From: Desulfobacteraceae bacterium UBA5623
Lineage (GTDB): Bacteria > Desulfobacterota > DSM-4660 > Desulfatiglandales > Desulfatiglandaceae
Reading direction: 5' to 3'
DNA: 21,450 bases
Assembly (NCBI GenBank): GCA_002424495.1
Contig: DIKH01000060.1
Coordinates: 1 to 21,450 of the forward strand
The notes beneath the pieces are model-generated. The model did not search any database. It saw only the letters and a list, made by a program, of their open reading frames with translations, and was not told where the DNA came from. The position numbers and the translations under genes are program-made. Below are positions 8,495-15,670 of this stretch, piece after piece (within the stretch, counting starts at the first letter, position 1; every line of letters starts with the position of its first letter).

Positions 8495-8516
8495 GGGGCA
8501 ACCCCTGTGGTTGCCC
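8495..8516. repeat. Short palindromic hairpin, REP-like
   Basis: A perfect 8 bp inverted repeat, GGGCAACC (8496-8503) and GGTTGCCC (8509-8516), closes a 5 nt loop (CCTGT) and is preceded by GTAG. It lies 34 nt past the stop of the receiver gene and before the next operon promoter. Neither strand has a T run after it, so it is not a standard intrinsic terminator. Hairpins of the style GTAGGGGC...GCCC are, from general knowledge, often scattered between genes in this bacterial group; one copy cannot prove it is repetitive. Confidence 0.55.
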
Positions 8517-8549
8517 TCCGTGGCAAACCATATGCGTTTGACCTTACGA

Positions 8550-9113
8550 TCAGGCAAGCATCCTGAGCGCGGTATCTATACGTTCATAGGCATCTCCATC
8601 CTGCTGGGACAGGATGTCTTTAATATCCTCCAGTTTGTTCTCAAGCCCGGATACTGCCATCTCCAAAAGCTGTATGGTCTCTCCTGCGTTCTTTTCCGTT
8701 ATATCCATGGCCTCTCGCAGATCCCCTGCATTTTTCTGCAGGGCCTTAATCTCGCTTACCTTTGCCAGCCTGAGCAGGACCTCGTCAATATTTACCGGCT
8801 TTTGGAGGTAATCCGAAGCCCCTTTTTTCATGGCGGTCACCGCAGTATCCACCGAGCCATAGCCGGTTATTAATATTACCTGGGTATCGCTGTATCTTGC
8901 CTTTGTCGCTGCAAGAACGTCAATACCGTCCATACCGCCCGGCATCATCATATCTGTCAGGACCACATCATAAAAGCGCCTTGAGATAAGCTCGACGGCC
9001 TGGACCCCGTCGTGAGCAACATCAACATCACAGTCGCTTTTTGAAAGGGTCTTCTTCAGCATCAACCGCGTTACCGGATCGTCATCAACTACCAATATCT
9101 TGAGATTTTTCAT
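8550..9113 (-). CDS. Receiver protein with C-terminal helical tail
   Basis: Response regulator (187 aa). Residues 1-122 are a complete receiver domain: acidic pocket Asp10-Asp11-Asp12, phosphoacceptor Asp54 in LTDMMMPGG, Thr83 in LITGYGS and Lys105 in LQKPVN. The receiver looks more like those of NtrC-type regulators than like classical CheY. Residues about 123-187 are charged and heptad-rich (EIKALQK, LREAMDI, LLEMAVSGLENKLEDIKDIL), suggesting a coiled coil, with no DNA-binding, GGDEF or other known output domain. The ATG has AGGAG 7 nt upstream, and the gene follows cheR by 45 nt. It is likely the diffusible output, or a phosphate sink, of the CheA at 15670-19041; this is inferred from position only. 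Confidence 0.85.
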   Translation of the reverse strand: MKNLKILVVDDDPVTRLMLKKTLSKSDCDVDVAHDGVQAVELISRRFYDVVLTDMMMPGGMDGIDVLAATKARYSDTQVILITGYGSVDTAVTAMKKGASDYLQKPVNIDEVLLRLAKVSEIKALQKNAGDLREAMDITEKNAGETIQLLEMAVSGLENKLEDIKDILSQQDGDAYERIDTALRMLA

Positions 9114-9158
9114 GGCTGACTCCTGGTGATTAAGTTAAAAAGGGCAATCTTCCCGATG

Positions 9159-10001
9159 TCATTCTTTCAACTGATAGAAGATTGACCTCAAATACCTCTT
9201 TGGCTCGAATCTTGGACAGACCCCGGTGAGTGACTCTGTGGAGCCTATAATAAGATATCCGTCATATTCCAGGATATCGGCTATCTTGTGAAAGAGGGCC
9301 TTTCTGTCTTCAACTGTAAAATATATAGCGATATTTCTGCAAAATATGATATCGAACTTTCCGAGCCCGTTTACTGGCTGCATTAGATTCAGTTTTTTAA
9401 AATTAGCCAATATCCTTATTTCATCCTTGACCTTCCAGCTGTCTCCATTGGCGACAAAATATTTTTGCAGTTTATCTCTCGTAAGTCCCCGTTCAATTTC
9501 AAATTTGTTGTATGAACCGTAACTGGCCTGTGCGATGGCAGCATCGGATATGTCGGTGCCCAGCAATTTGATGTTATATTTTGACAGGTCATTCAAGAGT
9601 TCCTTTAGCACGATAGAGATGCTGTAGACCTCCTGACCGGTTGAACACGCCGCACTCCAGATCCTGATCGGCAGGGGAAAAAAATTGGAGATCTTTGAAG
9701 CCCTCTTATCTATCAGATCGGGAAGGATCTTATGCTGGAGGAGTTCAAAGGGCCCGGAGTCTCTGAAAAAGAGAGTCTCATTGGTGGTGATGGCGTCAAT
9801 CATCTTTCGTTCAATGGTCTTTGAGGGATCTGACCTGGCCTTGGTGTATAGATCAGCATATGAGGTGCAACCGGTCTCTTCCAGTATATTTTTAAACCTT
9901 GTTTCAATGAGATAGGCCTTAGACAGATCAAGATGGACACCGGATACATCTTTGATGTATTTTGAAAGGATCTTAATTTCGTCCTGAGTGACTTTAATCA
10001 T
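9159..10001 (-). CDS. cheR: Chemotaxis protein methyltransferase CheR
   Basis: S-adenosylmethionine-dependent methyltransferase that methylates glutamates on chemoreceptors; CheB opposes it. With the ATG start chosen here it is 280 aa, close to the family norm. An N-terminal helical domain is followed by the catalytic core. Residues below are counted in the 280 aa form: TTNETLFFRD (72-81), the cofactor loop SAACSTGQE (116-124), LLGTDIS (146-152), FCRNIAIYF (220-228; FCRNVLIYF in many homologues) and IIGSTESL (251-258). A TTG at 10023-10025 would add 8 residues, but it has no better ribosome site and the extension (MVSSLPRP) is atypical. Neither receptor in this cluster ends in an NWETF-like pentapeptide, so docking is probably pentapeptide-independent. 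Confidence 0.93.
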   Translation of the reverse strand: MIKVTQDEIKILSKYIKDVSGVHLDLSKAYLIETRFKNILEETGCTSYADLYTKARSDPSKTIERKMIDAITTNETLFFRDSGPFELLQHKILPDLIDKRASKISNFFPLPIRIWSAACSTGQEVYSISIVLKELLNDLSKYNIKLLGTDISDAAIAQASYGSYNKFEIERGLTRDKLQKYFVANGDSWKVKDEIRILANFKKLNLMQPVNGLGKFDIIFCRNIAIYFTVEDRKALFHKIADILEYDGYLIIGSTESLTGVCPRFEPKRYLRSIFYQLKE

Positions 10002-10025
10002 GGGCCTTGGTAAAGAAGAAACCAA

Positions 10026-10095
10026 AAGTCAGAATCCAGAACTAAATAGGGATATTTATCAGTTATTCTGAATCCTGAATTCTGGCTTCCGGCTT
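10026..10095. repeat. Degenerate TTCTGAATCC-type inverted repeat between cheB and cheR
   Basis: CAGAATCCAGAA (10030-10041) faces TTCTGAATCCTGAATTCTGG (10066-10085). The two arms are imperfect inverted copies, and the right arm is itself a run of roughly 10 nt near-repeats. The block fills about half of the cheB-cheR gap, which is longer than the other gaps inside the cluster. It looks like an interspersed intergenic repeat rather than a regulatory site. The rest of the gap (10096-10174) shows nothing recognisable. Confidence 0.4.
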
Positions 10096-10174
10096 ATTTT
10101 ACCCTCCAAAATTTTTGTCCGGCGCTATTGATGGAAAGATTTCATAGAAATTGGAAATGCAAAATTTGAGTTCA

Positions 10175-11308
10175 TTATTTGACCGTTCGTGATATTTCCA
10201 ATGCAATATTTTCAAGAGGTGAAACAATATCGGCCGTTCCGGATTCAACAGGCTCCTTGGACATGCCGTAGACAATACATGTCGCCTCATCCTGGGCAAT
10301 GATGGTAGCACCGTTTTTCTTCATCATTTTCAGACCCTTTATCCCATCTGAGCCCATCCCTGTCATGATCACACCTGTGGCCCTGCCCACGTAATACTGG
10401 GCCACCGACCTGAAGAGATAATCCACAGAGGGCTTACAACTGTTTTCAGGCGGATCATCGGTGATTCTGACGATCCTGGTCCTGCCGTCGGCCGCAGCTG
10501 CGATCTTCATGTGCCTGCCGCCCGGGGCGATGAATGCGGTGTTTGGTCTTAAAGGTTCGCCGTCCACAGCCTCTTTCACCTCTATGGAGCACTTGGAATT
10601 GAGGCTGTTGGCCAGGGACTGGGTGAAAACCGGAGGCATGTGCTGTACAATCAATATTGGAACCCCCAGTTCAGGCGGAATTTTGGGCATCATCTGAGAC
10701 AGGGCGCTTGGCCCCCCGGTGGAAACACCGATTGCGATTATCTCGGATTTACTCCCCTTTTGAAGGCCTGTTGAACGTATTCGATTAACGATGCCCTTGG
10801 CCCCGGACACCTGGGACCTTTCCTGAGCAGTTCTCACCGAATGAGAGGTATACTTTAATATGCCTTTAATTTCTTTCCGCCTCACAAATGCCCTTATCAT
10901 CGAGCCAATGGCTTCTTTTATGCCCCTCTTGTTTTCCTCAACATTGCCGGTTTGGGGCTTTGGAATGAAATCAAAGGCCCCAAGTTCAAGGGCCTGCATG
11001 GTCATGTCTCCTCCCTTTTGAGTGAGGGTGCTGAGCATTATAGCACCTGTATCCGGTGCATCCGTCCTGATATGGGCCAGGACCTCAAGGCCGTTCATTT
11101 CAGGCATCTCAATATCCAGGGTCAGAAGGTCCGGCTTCAGGGATTCGATCTTGGATAATGCGATCTTGCCATTGTGGGCTACGCCGACAACTTCCACACC
11201 AGGCAATTCCGCAAGGATATCGCTGACGATTTTGCGGTAGACTACAGTGTCATCCACCACAAGTACGCGAAGGCGGTTGTTTGCTCTCAAACTATTTTCT
11301 TGGTGCAT
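10175..11308 (-). CDS. cheB: Chemotaxis methylesterase/glutamine deamidase CheB
   Basis: Two-domain CheB (377 aa), which removes receptor methyl groups when phosphorylated by CheA. The receiver (about 13-125) has Asp19-Asp20 and phosphoacceptor Asp65 in LTLDIEMPE, with Lys117 in IPKPQ. A linker of about 60 residues leads to the esterase domain (188-375) with an intact catalytic triad: Ser196 in GVSTGGP, His223 in QHMPP and Asp320 in GMGSDG. The ATG lies 24 nt after the cheW stop, with GGGAG about 11 nt upstream. Together with cheR it provides an adaptation system for the two receptors in the cluster. Confidence 0.96.
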   Translation of the reverse strand: MHQENSLRANNRLRVLVVDDTVVYRKIVSDILAELPGVEVVGVAHNGKIALSKIESLKPDLLTLDIEMPEMNGLEVLAHIRTDAPDTGAIMLSTLTQKGGDMTMQALELGAFDFIPKPQTGNVEENKRGIKEAIGSMIRAFVRRKEIKGILKYTSHSVRTAQERSQVSGAKGIVNRIRSTGLQKGSKSEIIAIGVSTGGPSALSQMMPKIPPELGVPILIVQHMPPVFTQSLANSLNSKCSIEVKEAVDGEPLRPNTAFIAPGGRHMKIAAAADGRTRIVRITDDPPENSCKPSVDYLFRSVAQYYVGRATGVIMTGMGSDGIKGLKMMKKNGATIIAQDEATCIVYGMSKEPVESGTADIVSPLENIALEISRTVK

Positions 11309-11332
11309 GGATTATCCGCTCCCTGACCAGAT

Positions 11333-11788
11333 CTATTCATCCACCAGCACTTCTTCCACATCAAGTATCCCTACCAGACTTTTTTCGGTCTTGTAAACGC
11401 CGGTAAAATATCTCCCCTGCACTCCTCCGATGTTTGCAGGCGGAGGCTCTATCTTATCGGAGCCTGCCTGAACAACATCGCTGATCCGCGATGTCATAAG
11501 CCCAATGTGCTCACCCTTAGAATTGACAATGATATTACGGCTCTTGTCTGTCAGTTCAGTCGAGGAAAGGCCCAATTTTTTTGCAAGATCAACAATGGTC
11601 ACAATCTGGCCCCGCAGATTTAAAATACCCATGACATAAGCAGGGGCCTGCGGCACCTTGGTCATTTCCATAAGCTTGTTGATTTCCTGAATCTTCAGGA
11701 TATTCATCCCGCAAAGCGCGTCTCCGACATAAAAGGTGGCCAATTCCAGGGTGGCATGATTGGCGTCGGTCCTGGGTTTTTCTTTCAT
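11333..11788 (-). CDS. cheW: CheW-like coupling protein
   Basis: Scaffold protein that links receptors to CheA. It is a single CheW domain (151 aa from the start chosen here), with LATFYVGDALCGMNI near the N-terminus, VPQAPAYVMGILNLRGQIVT in the middle and the ending GILDVEEVL. The ATG is preferred because GGGAGG lies 10 nt upstream. A GTG at 11807-11809 would add seven residues but has only a distant AAGG. The gene lies between a receptor gene and cheB on the same strand. The hybrid CheA also contains two CheW-like domains, so the array has several coupling modules. Confidence 0.93.
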   Translation of the reverse strand: MKEKPRTDANHATLELATFYVGDALCGMNILKIQEINKLMEMTKVPQAPAYVMGILNLRGQIVTIVDLAKKLGLSSTELTDKSRNIIVNSKGEHIGLMTSRISDVVQAGSDKIEPPPANIGGVQGRYFTGVYKTEKSLVGILDVEEVLVDE

Positions 11789-11832
11789 AAGTGTTTTGCC
11801 TCCCGGCACGAGTTAATGAACCTTGCTGATTA

Positions 11833-13551
11833 TCAGGCCGCTTCGGCGAGTTCCTGCAACCGGCTGTTCAGCTTGAACTTGGCGACCATGCCCTTCAACT
11901 GATCCGCCAGCCTGTTCAGCTCTTCTGCGCTCAAGTTGACCTGTGAGCTGCTGTCTGAAATTTCAACCGAGGCCTGGTTGACCTCGGCAATGTCTTTTGA
12001 GATCTCTCCGGCCACAACAGAGCTCTGGGAAACGTGTTCATTGACATCCTGTATGCCTTGGGCCGCCTGAGAGACATTGCCCGCTATCTCCTTTGTGGTG
12101 ACCGATTGCTCCTCGACCGCCGTTGCAATTGTGGAGACGATTTCGTTTACCTGATCAATTACGCTGGAAATCATGCCTATCTCTTTTACCGTACCCTCGG
12201 TTGCATCCTGAATGCCGCCGATCTTCCCCTTTATCTCCTGAGTTGCCTCGGCAGTCTGACGGGCCAGCTCCTTTATCTCGTTTGCAACCACGGCAAAGCC
12301 CTTTCCCGCCTCGCCCGCGCGGGCAGCCTCAATAGTCGCGTTCAACGCCAAGAGATTTGTCTGCTCGGATATCTCGGTGATAGCCTCCGTCACCTTCCCA
12401 ATGTCCTGGGCCGCCTTGCCCAGCAGGGACACCCTCTCGGAGGCGCTCCTGGCCTTTGAAACAGCTTCCGCGGTAATATTTCTGGCCTTTTCCGAGTTCT
12501 GGGCTATCTCATTTACAGTTGAAGTCATCTCTTCTGCGGCAGTCGCCACCATGCCCACGTTGGAGGATGCCTGTTCCATGGCGGCTGCGACAGAGTTCAT
12601 ATTGGCGCTCATCTCTTCCGCCGCACTAGCCGCCATATTGGACTTGTCGGTGGTCTGGTTGGCCCCAAGAGACATCTGTTGCGCAATATGCGAAAGGGAG
12701 TTGGACGAAGAAAAAAGCGTTTCAACGCCGCTCGCGATATCCCCGAACATATGACCCAGTTGGACAACAATCCTGTTCATGGCCTTTGCCTGGATACCGA
12801 TCTCGTCATTCTGCTCAATATCCAAGGTCTGAGAGAGATCACCGTCAGCGATCTTCTCAGCAAAAGAAACACCTTTTTCAATGGGTCTGGTGACTGACAG
12901 ACTCAAAACCACGCCAAATATCAGGGCTGCGATGATGCCGACAGTCATGACGATAATCATCGCCTTCTGTGTCCTGGATACCCGGATTTTAGATGCAGCT
13001 TTGAATCCTTCCACCATTGCTACGTTTGCTTCAATTATCTGCCTTAACACCGCCTTGGCATTGTCAAAAGAGACCTGGCCTACAAACATGGTCTGCTTGC
13101 TTATTTTTTCCCAGTCCATATTACCCATCTGATCCGGCGTGTTGTATAGCTTTATATATGCGGCGTGATCACTTTTCCATTGATCCCACAGGGGAACAAA
13201 CTGCTCCCATAGCGTTTCCTGCGCCTCTGTCCTCGGAAAGGACTCAAAGGTCTTGTAGGCCTCTTCGATCATTGCACCTACTGTCTCGAACCTTTTGTAC
13301 TGCTCTTCGCGCAGCTTGCCCTCCACCTCCGGTATCAGCATGACTTTCTCAATACTGTTGATCTCCATCTGGCCTGCATCCAAGACCTGCAGTGCCTGTA
13401 TGCTGGGCAGGTGTATATCTGAGACCTCCTCCAATGCCTTAAAGGTGGTGGATATCCCGGAATAACCCACGATTCCGATGACAAGTACTATACCTGCCAC
13501 AAGAGAAAAACTTCCTATCAGTTTTGGCATCATCTTTACGTTCTTTAGCAT
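11833..13551 (-). CDS. Methyl-accepting chemotaxis protein with four-helix-bundle-type sensor
   Basis: Transmembrane chemoreceptor (572 aa). TM1 is about 10-31 and TM2 about 197-219. Between them is an all-helical periplasmic domain of about 165 residues resembling the 4HB_MCP sensor type. HAMP follows (about 220-272), then the cytoplasmic coiled coil. The signalling tip, EQTNLLALNATIEAARAGE (396-414), matches the family. Likely methylation sites are the EE pairs at 312-313, 340-341 and 480-481. There is no C-terminal CheR-docking pentapeptide. Residues 377-434 are identical to 500-557 of the next receptor (13616-15670), although the codons differ. GGAGG precedes the ATG. The ligand is unknown. 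Confidence 0.94.
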   Translation of the reverse strand: MLKNVKMMPKLIGSFSLVAGIVLVIGIVGYSGISTTFKALEEVSDIHLPSIQALQVLDAGQMEINSIEKVMLIPEVEGKLREEQYKRFETVGAMIEEAYKTFESFPRTEAQETLWEQFVPLWDQWKSDHAAYIKLYNTPDQMGNMDWEKISKQTMFVGQVSFDNAKAVLRQIIEANVAMVEGFKAASKIRVSRTQKAMIIVMTVGIIAALIFGVVLSLSVTRPIEKGVSFAEKIADGDLSQTLDIEQNDEIGIQAKAMNRIVVQLGHMFGDIASGVETLFSSSNSLSHIAQQMSLGANQTTDKSNMAASAAEEMSANMNSVAAAMEQASSNVGMVATAAEEMTSTVNEIAQNSEKARNITAEAVSKARSASERVSLLGKAAQDIGKVTEAITEISEQTNLLALNATIEAARAGEAGKGFAVVANEIKELARQTAEATQEIKGKIGGIQDATEGTVKEIGMISSVIDQVNEIVSTIATAVEEQSVTTKEIAGNVSQAAQGIQDVNEHVSQSSVVAGEISKDIAEVNQASVEISDSSSQVNLSAEELNRLADQLKGMVAKFKLNSRLQELAEAA

Positions 13552-13615
13552 GTCCTACCTCCATAATGTTTGTAGTTATCTTACTAATAATTTGAATTAA
13601 AATTTATAAGGGGCC

Positions 13616-15670
13616 TTACACCCTAAACCATACGACCATTTCCTTAAGACGCTCGGAAAGGGCGCTCAATTCCGAGGCGCTCAAGTTGACCTGTGAACTG
13701 CTGCTCGACATCTCACCGGATGCCTGGTTGACCGCTATGATATCCTTTGCAATCTCCTTGGCCACAGTGGAACTCTGGGTTACGTTGACAGTCACCTCCT
13801 GTATGCCTGTTGCTGCCTGGGAGACATTTCCTGCAATCTCCTTGGTAGTGACAGACTGCTCTTCCACAGCAGTTGCAATGCTTGAGACAATGTCGTTTAC
13901 CTCATTGATCACCGTTGAAATCTGCTCAATCTCCGTCACTGTCCCTGCGGTTGACTCCTGGATGCTGAGGATCTTTTCCTTGATTTCCTGGGTGGCTTGA
14001 GCGGTCTGACGGGCCAATTCCTTTATCTCGTTCGCAACAACCGCAAAGCCCTTTCCAGCCTCACCCGCACGGGCAGCCTCTATAGTGGCATTGAGGGCAA
14101 GGAGATTAGTCTGCTCTGATATCTCTGTAATGGCCTCAGTCACCTTGCCGATATCCTGGGCGGCCTTACCGAGTTCCCCCACCCTTTCAGAAGCGCTTTT
14201 TGACTGGGTGACCGCCTCTCCTGTGATAGTCCTCGCCTTTTCAGAATTCTGCGCTATTTCATTGATTGTGGCGGTCATTTCTTCCGCAGCGGTTGCCACC
14301 ATGCTCATGTTGGTTGATGCCTGCTCCGTGGCCACAGCGACGGAATCCATGTTGGAGCTCATCTCCTCTGCAGCCGTAGCCACTGTATTGGCCTTACCGG
14401 ATGCGTTTTCAGCACCTGTTGACATCTGCTCCGAGATCGAGGCCAGTCCGGTGGATGCAGAGGCCAGGGTTGAAACCCCTTTTGAGATTTCCTTGATCAT
14501 CTTTCCTATCCTGCTTTTCATATTGTTCAGGGATATGGCGAATACACCAATCTCGTCTTCCTGGTCTATGTCGAGGTTTTTAGTAAAATCGCCGCTTGCA
14601 AGGGTCTCGGAAAAATTGACCGCCTTTTTGATAGGTGCCGCTATAATCCTGGTGATAACAAGTGATAGAAGCATGCCTATCAGAATGGCCACCGCAGCGA
14701 CAATGGTGACGTTTCTCATGAGGCCCTGAACTCCTTGAAGCAATTCACTGTCGCTTGTCAAATTCTTCCTTATCTCGGCCTTGATACGGCCCATCAAATC
14801 TCTAACAGAATTCAGCGCAGGCGAGGTTTCATTTACAAAAATCTCCCGCGCCTTGGTCATACCCTCAGTCTCATGGTCCGCTTCTTCCTTGAGTTTTTTC
14901 AAATCCGCCATAGTCTTCTCAACAAGCGGCATGGTGTTTTTTTCAAAGGCTCCAACGGCCTCTTCCACTGAAGCGCTTGATTTCGCCTGAATATCCACAA
15001 CAGACATCAAAAGGGCTCCATGATCCGACTCGGCCGCTTGCCAGGCCTTTTTAAACTCATCATCCCCTTGCTCATATGCCTTCTTTGCCCTCTCTGTCTC
15101 CATCCATTTGCCTAGGCACGATGTCAGGGGATCAGTATCAACAGCAACAGAACTTGCTCTCCCCGAAGATACCTCGTTGATGGCATCCCGAATGGAATTT
15201 ACATAATTAAGAAGATCTACCTGTATCCCCACTATCTGGGCAGGGAGGGTAATATCCGCGGGCCTGTATATTTTTTTTATGGCAAGTGCTGAGCTGTGAA
15301 GGATCTTGTGCGGCGCCTCAATTTTTTTAAAGAGCGTTACAAGGCGGGGAACAAGTTCCTCGGCCCTTTTTCTTTCTTCACCATAGAGCCATTGGCCGAA
15401 TCCGCAATTGTGATCATCTGTTTCCACCTCTAGCGCGTTGGAGGTGCTGCCATTTAGGAATGTATTTAATGTTGATGCCCAGTTGAGGTGGTCTAACTCC
15501 TTTTGCACCATAACTCCGTCGAGCGAGTTCCCGGTGATCACGTTCTTTGAATCATCTATAATTTTTTCAACCCCAATGTAGGTCAGTGTAATAATTGTAC
15601 ATATGAGCAGCAGCACAATCCCAAATCCGCCGCCCAGTTTCATGCTGAGCCTGAGATTTTGCCATTTCAT
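13616..15670 (-). CDS. Methyl-accepting chemotaxis protein with tandem CZB-like periplasmic modules
   Basis: Transmembrane chemoreceptor (684 aa): TM1 about 13-34, a large extracytoplasmic domain (about 35-318), TM2 about 319-342, HAMP to about 392, then a signalling coiled coil with the tip EQTNLLALNATIEAARAGE (519-537). EE methylation pairs lie at 435-436, 463-464 and 603-604. The sensor contains a CZB-like zinc motif: His61-x2-Trp64, Cys89-x4-Trp94 (CGFGQWLYG) and His121-x3-His125. A second copy (about 152-221) keeps Cys185/Trp189 (CLGKW) and His217 but has Leu153, Tyr156 and Leu221 where His61, Trp64 and His125 stand in the first. CZB domains are usually cytoplasmic, so this placement is notable. 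The gene start overlaps the cheA stop as TGATG. The CZB assignment is by motif; zinc binding is inferred. Confidence 0.92.
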   Translation of the reverse strand: MKWQNLRLSMKLGGGFGIVLLLICTIITLTYIGVEKIIDDSKNVITGNSLDGVMVQKELDHLNWASTLNTFLNGSTSNALEVETDDHNCGFGQWLYGEERKRAEELVPRLVTLFKKIEAPHKILHSSALAIKKIYRPADITLPAQIVGIQVDLLNYVNSIRDAINEVSSGRASSVAVDTDPLTSCLGKWMETERAKKAYEQGDDEFKKAWQAAESDHGALLMSVVDIQAKSSASVEEAVGAFEKNTMPLVEKTMADLKKLKEEADHETEGMTKAREIFVNETSPALNSVRDLMGRIKAEIRKNLTSDSELLQGVQGLMRNVTIVAAVAILIGMLLSLVITRIIAAPIKKAVNFSETLASGDFTKNLDIDQEDEIGVFAISLNNMKSRIGKMIKEISKGVSTLASASTGLASISEQMSTGAENASGKANTVATAAEEMSSNMDSVAVATEQASTNMSMVATAAEEMTATINEIAQNSEKARTITGEAVTQSKSASERVGELGKAAQDIGKVTEAITEISEQTNLLALNATIEAARAGEAGKGFAVVANEIKELARQTAQATQEIKEKILSIQESTAGTVTEIEQISTVINEVNDIVSSIATAVEEQSVTTKEIAGNVSQAATGIQEVTVNVTQSSTVAKEIAKDIIAVNQASGEMSSSSSQVNLSASELSALSERLKEMVVWFRV

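Noticed and set aside
8495..8516. Hairpin read as an intrinsic terminator for the chemosensory cluster
   Set aside because: No T run follows the stem on either strand.
10002..10025. TTG start for cheR eight residues upstream
   Set aside because: No good ribosome site and an atypical N-terminus. The ATG fits the family better, though its own ribosome site is weak, so this remains open.
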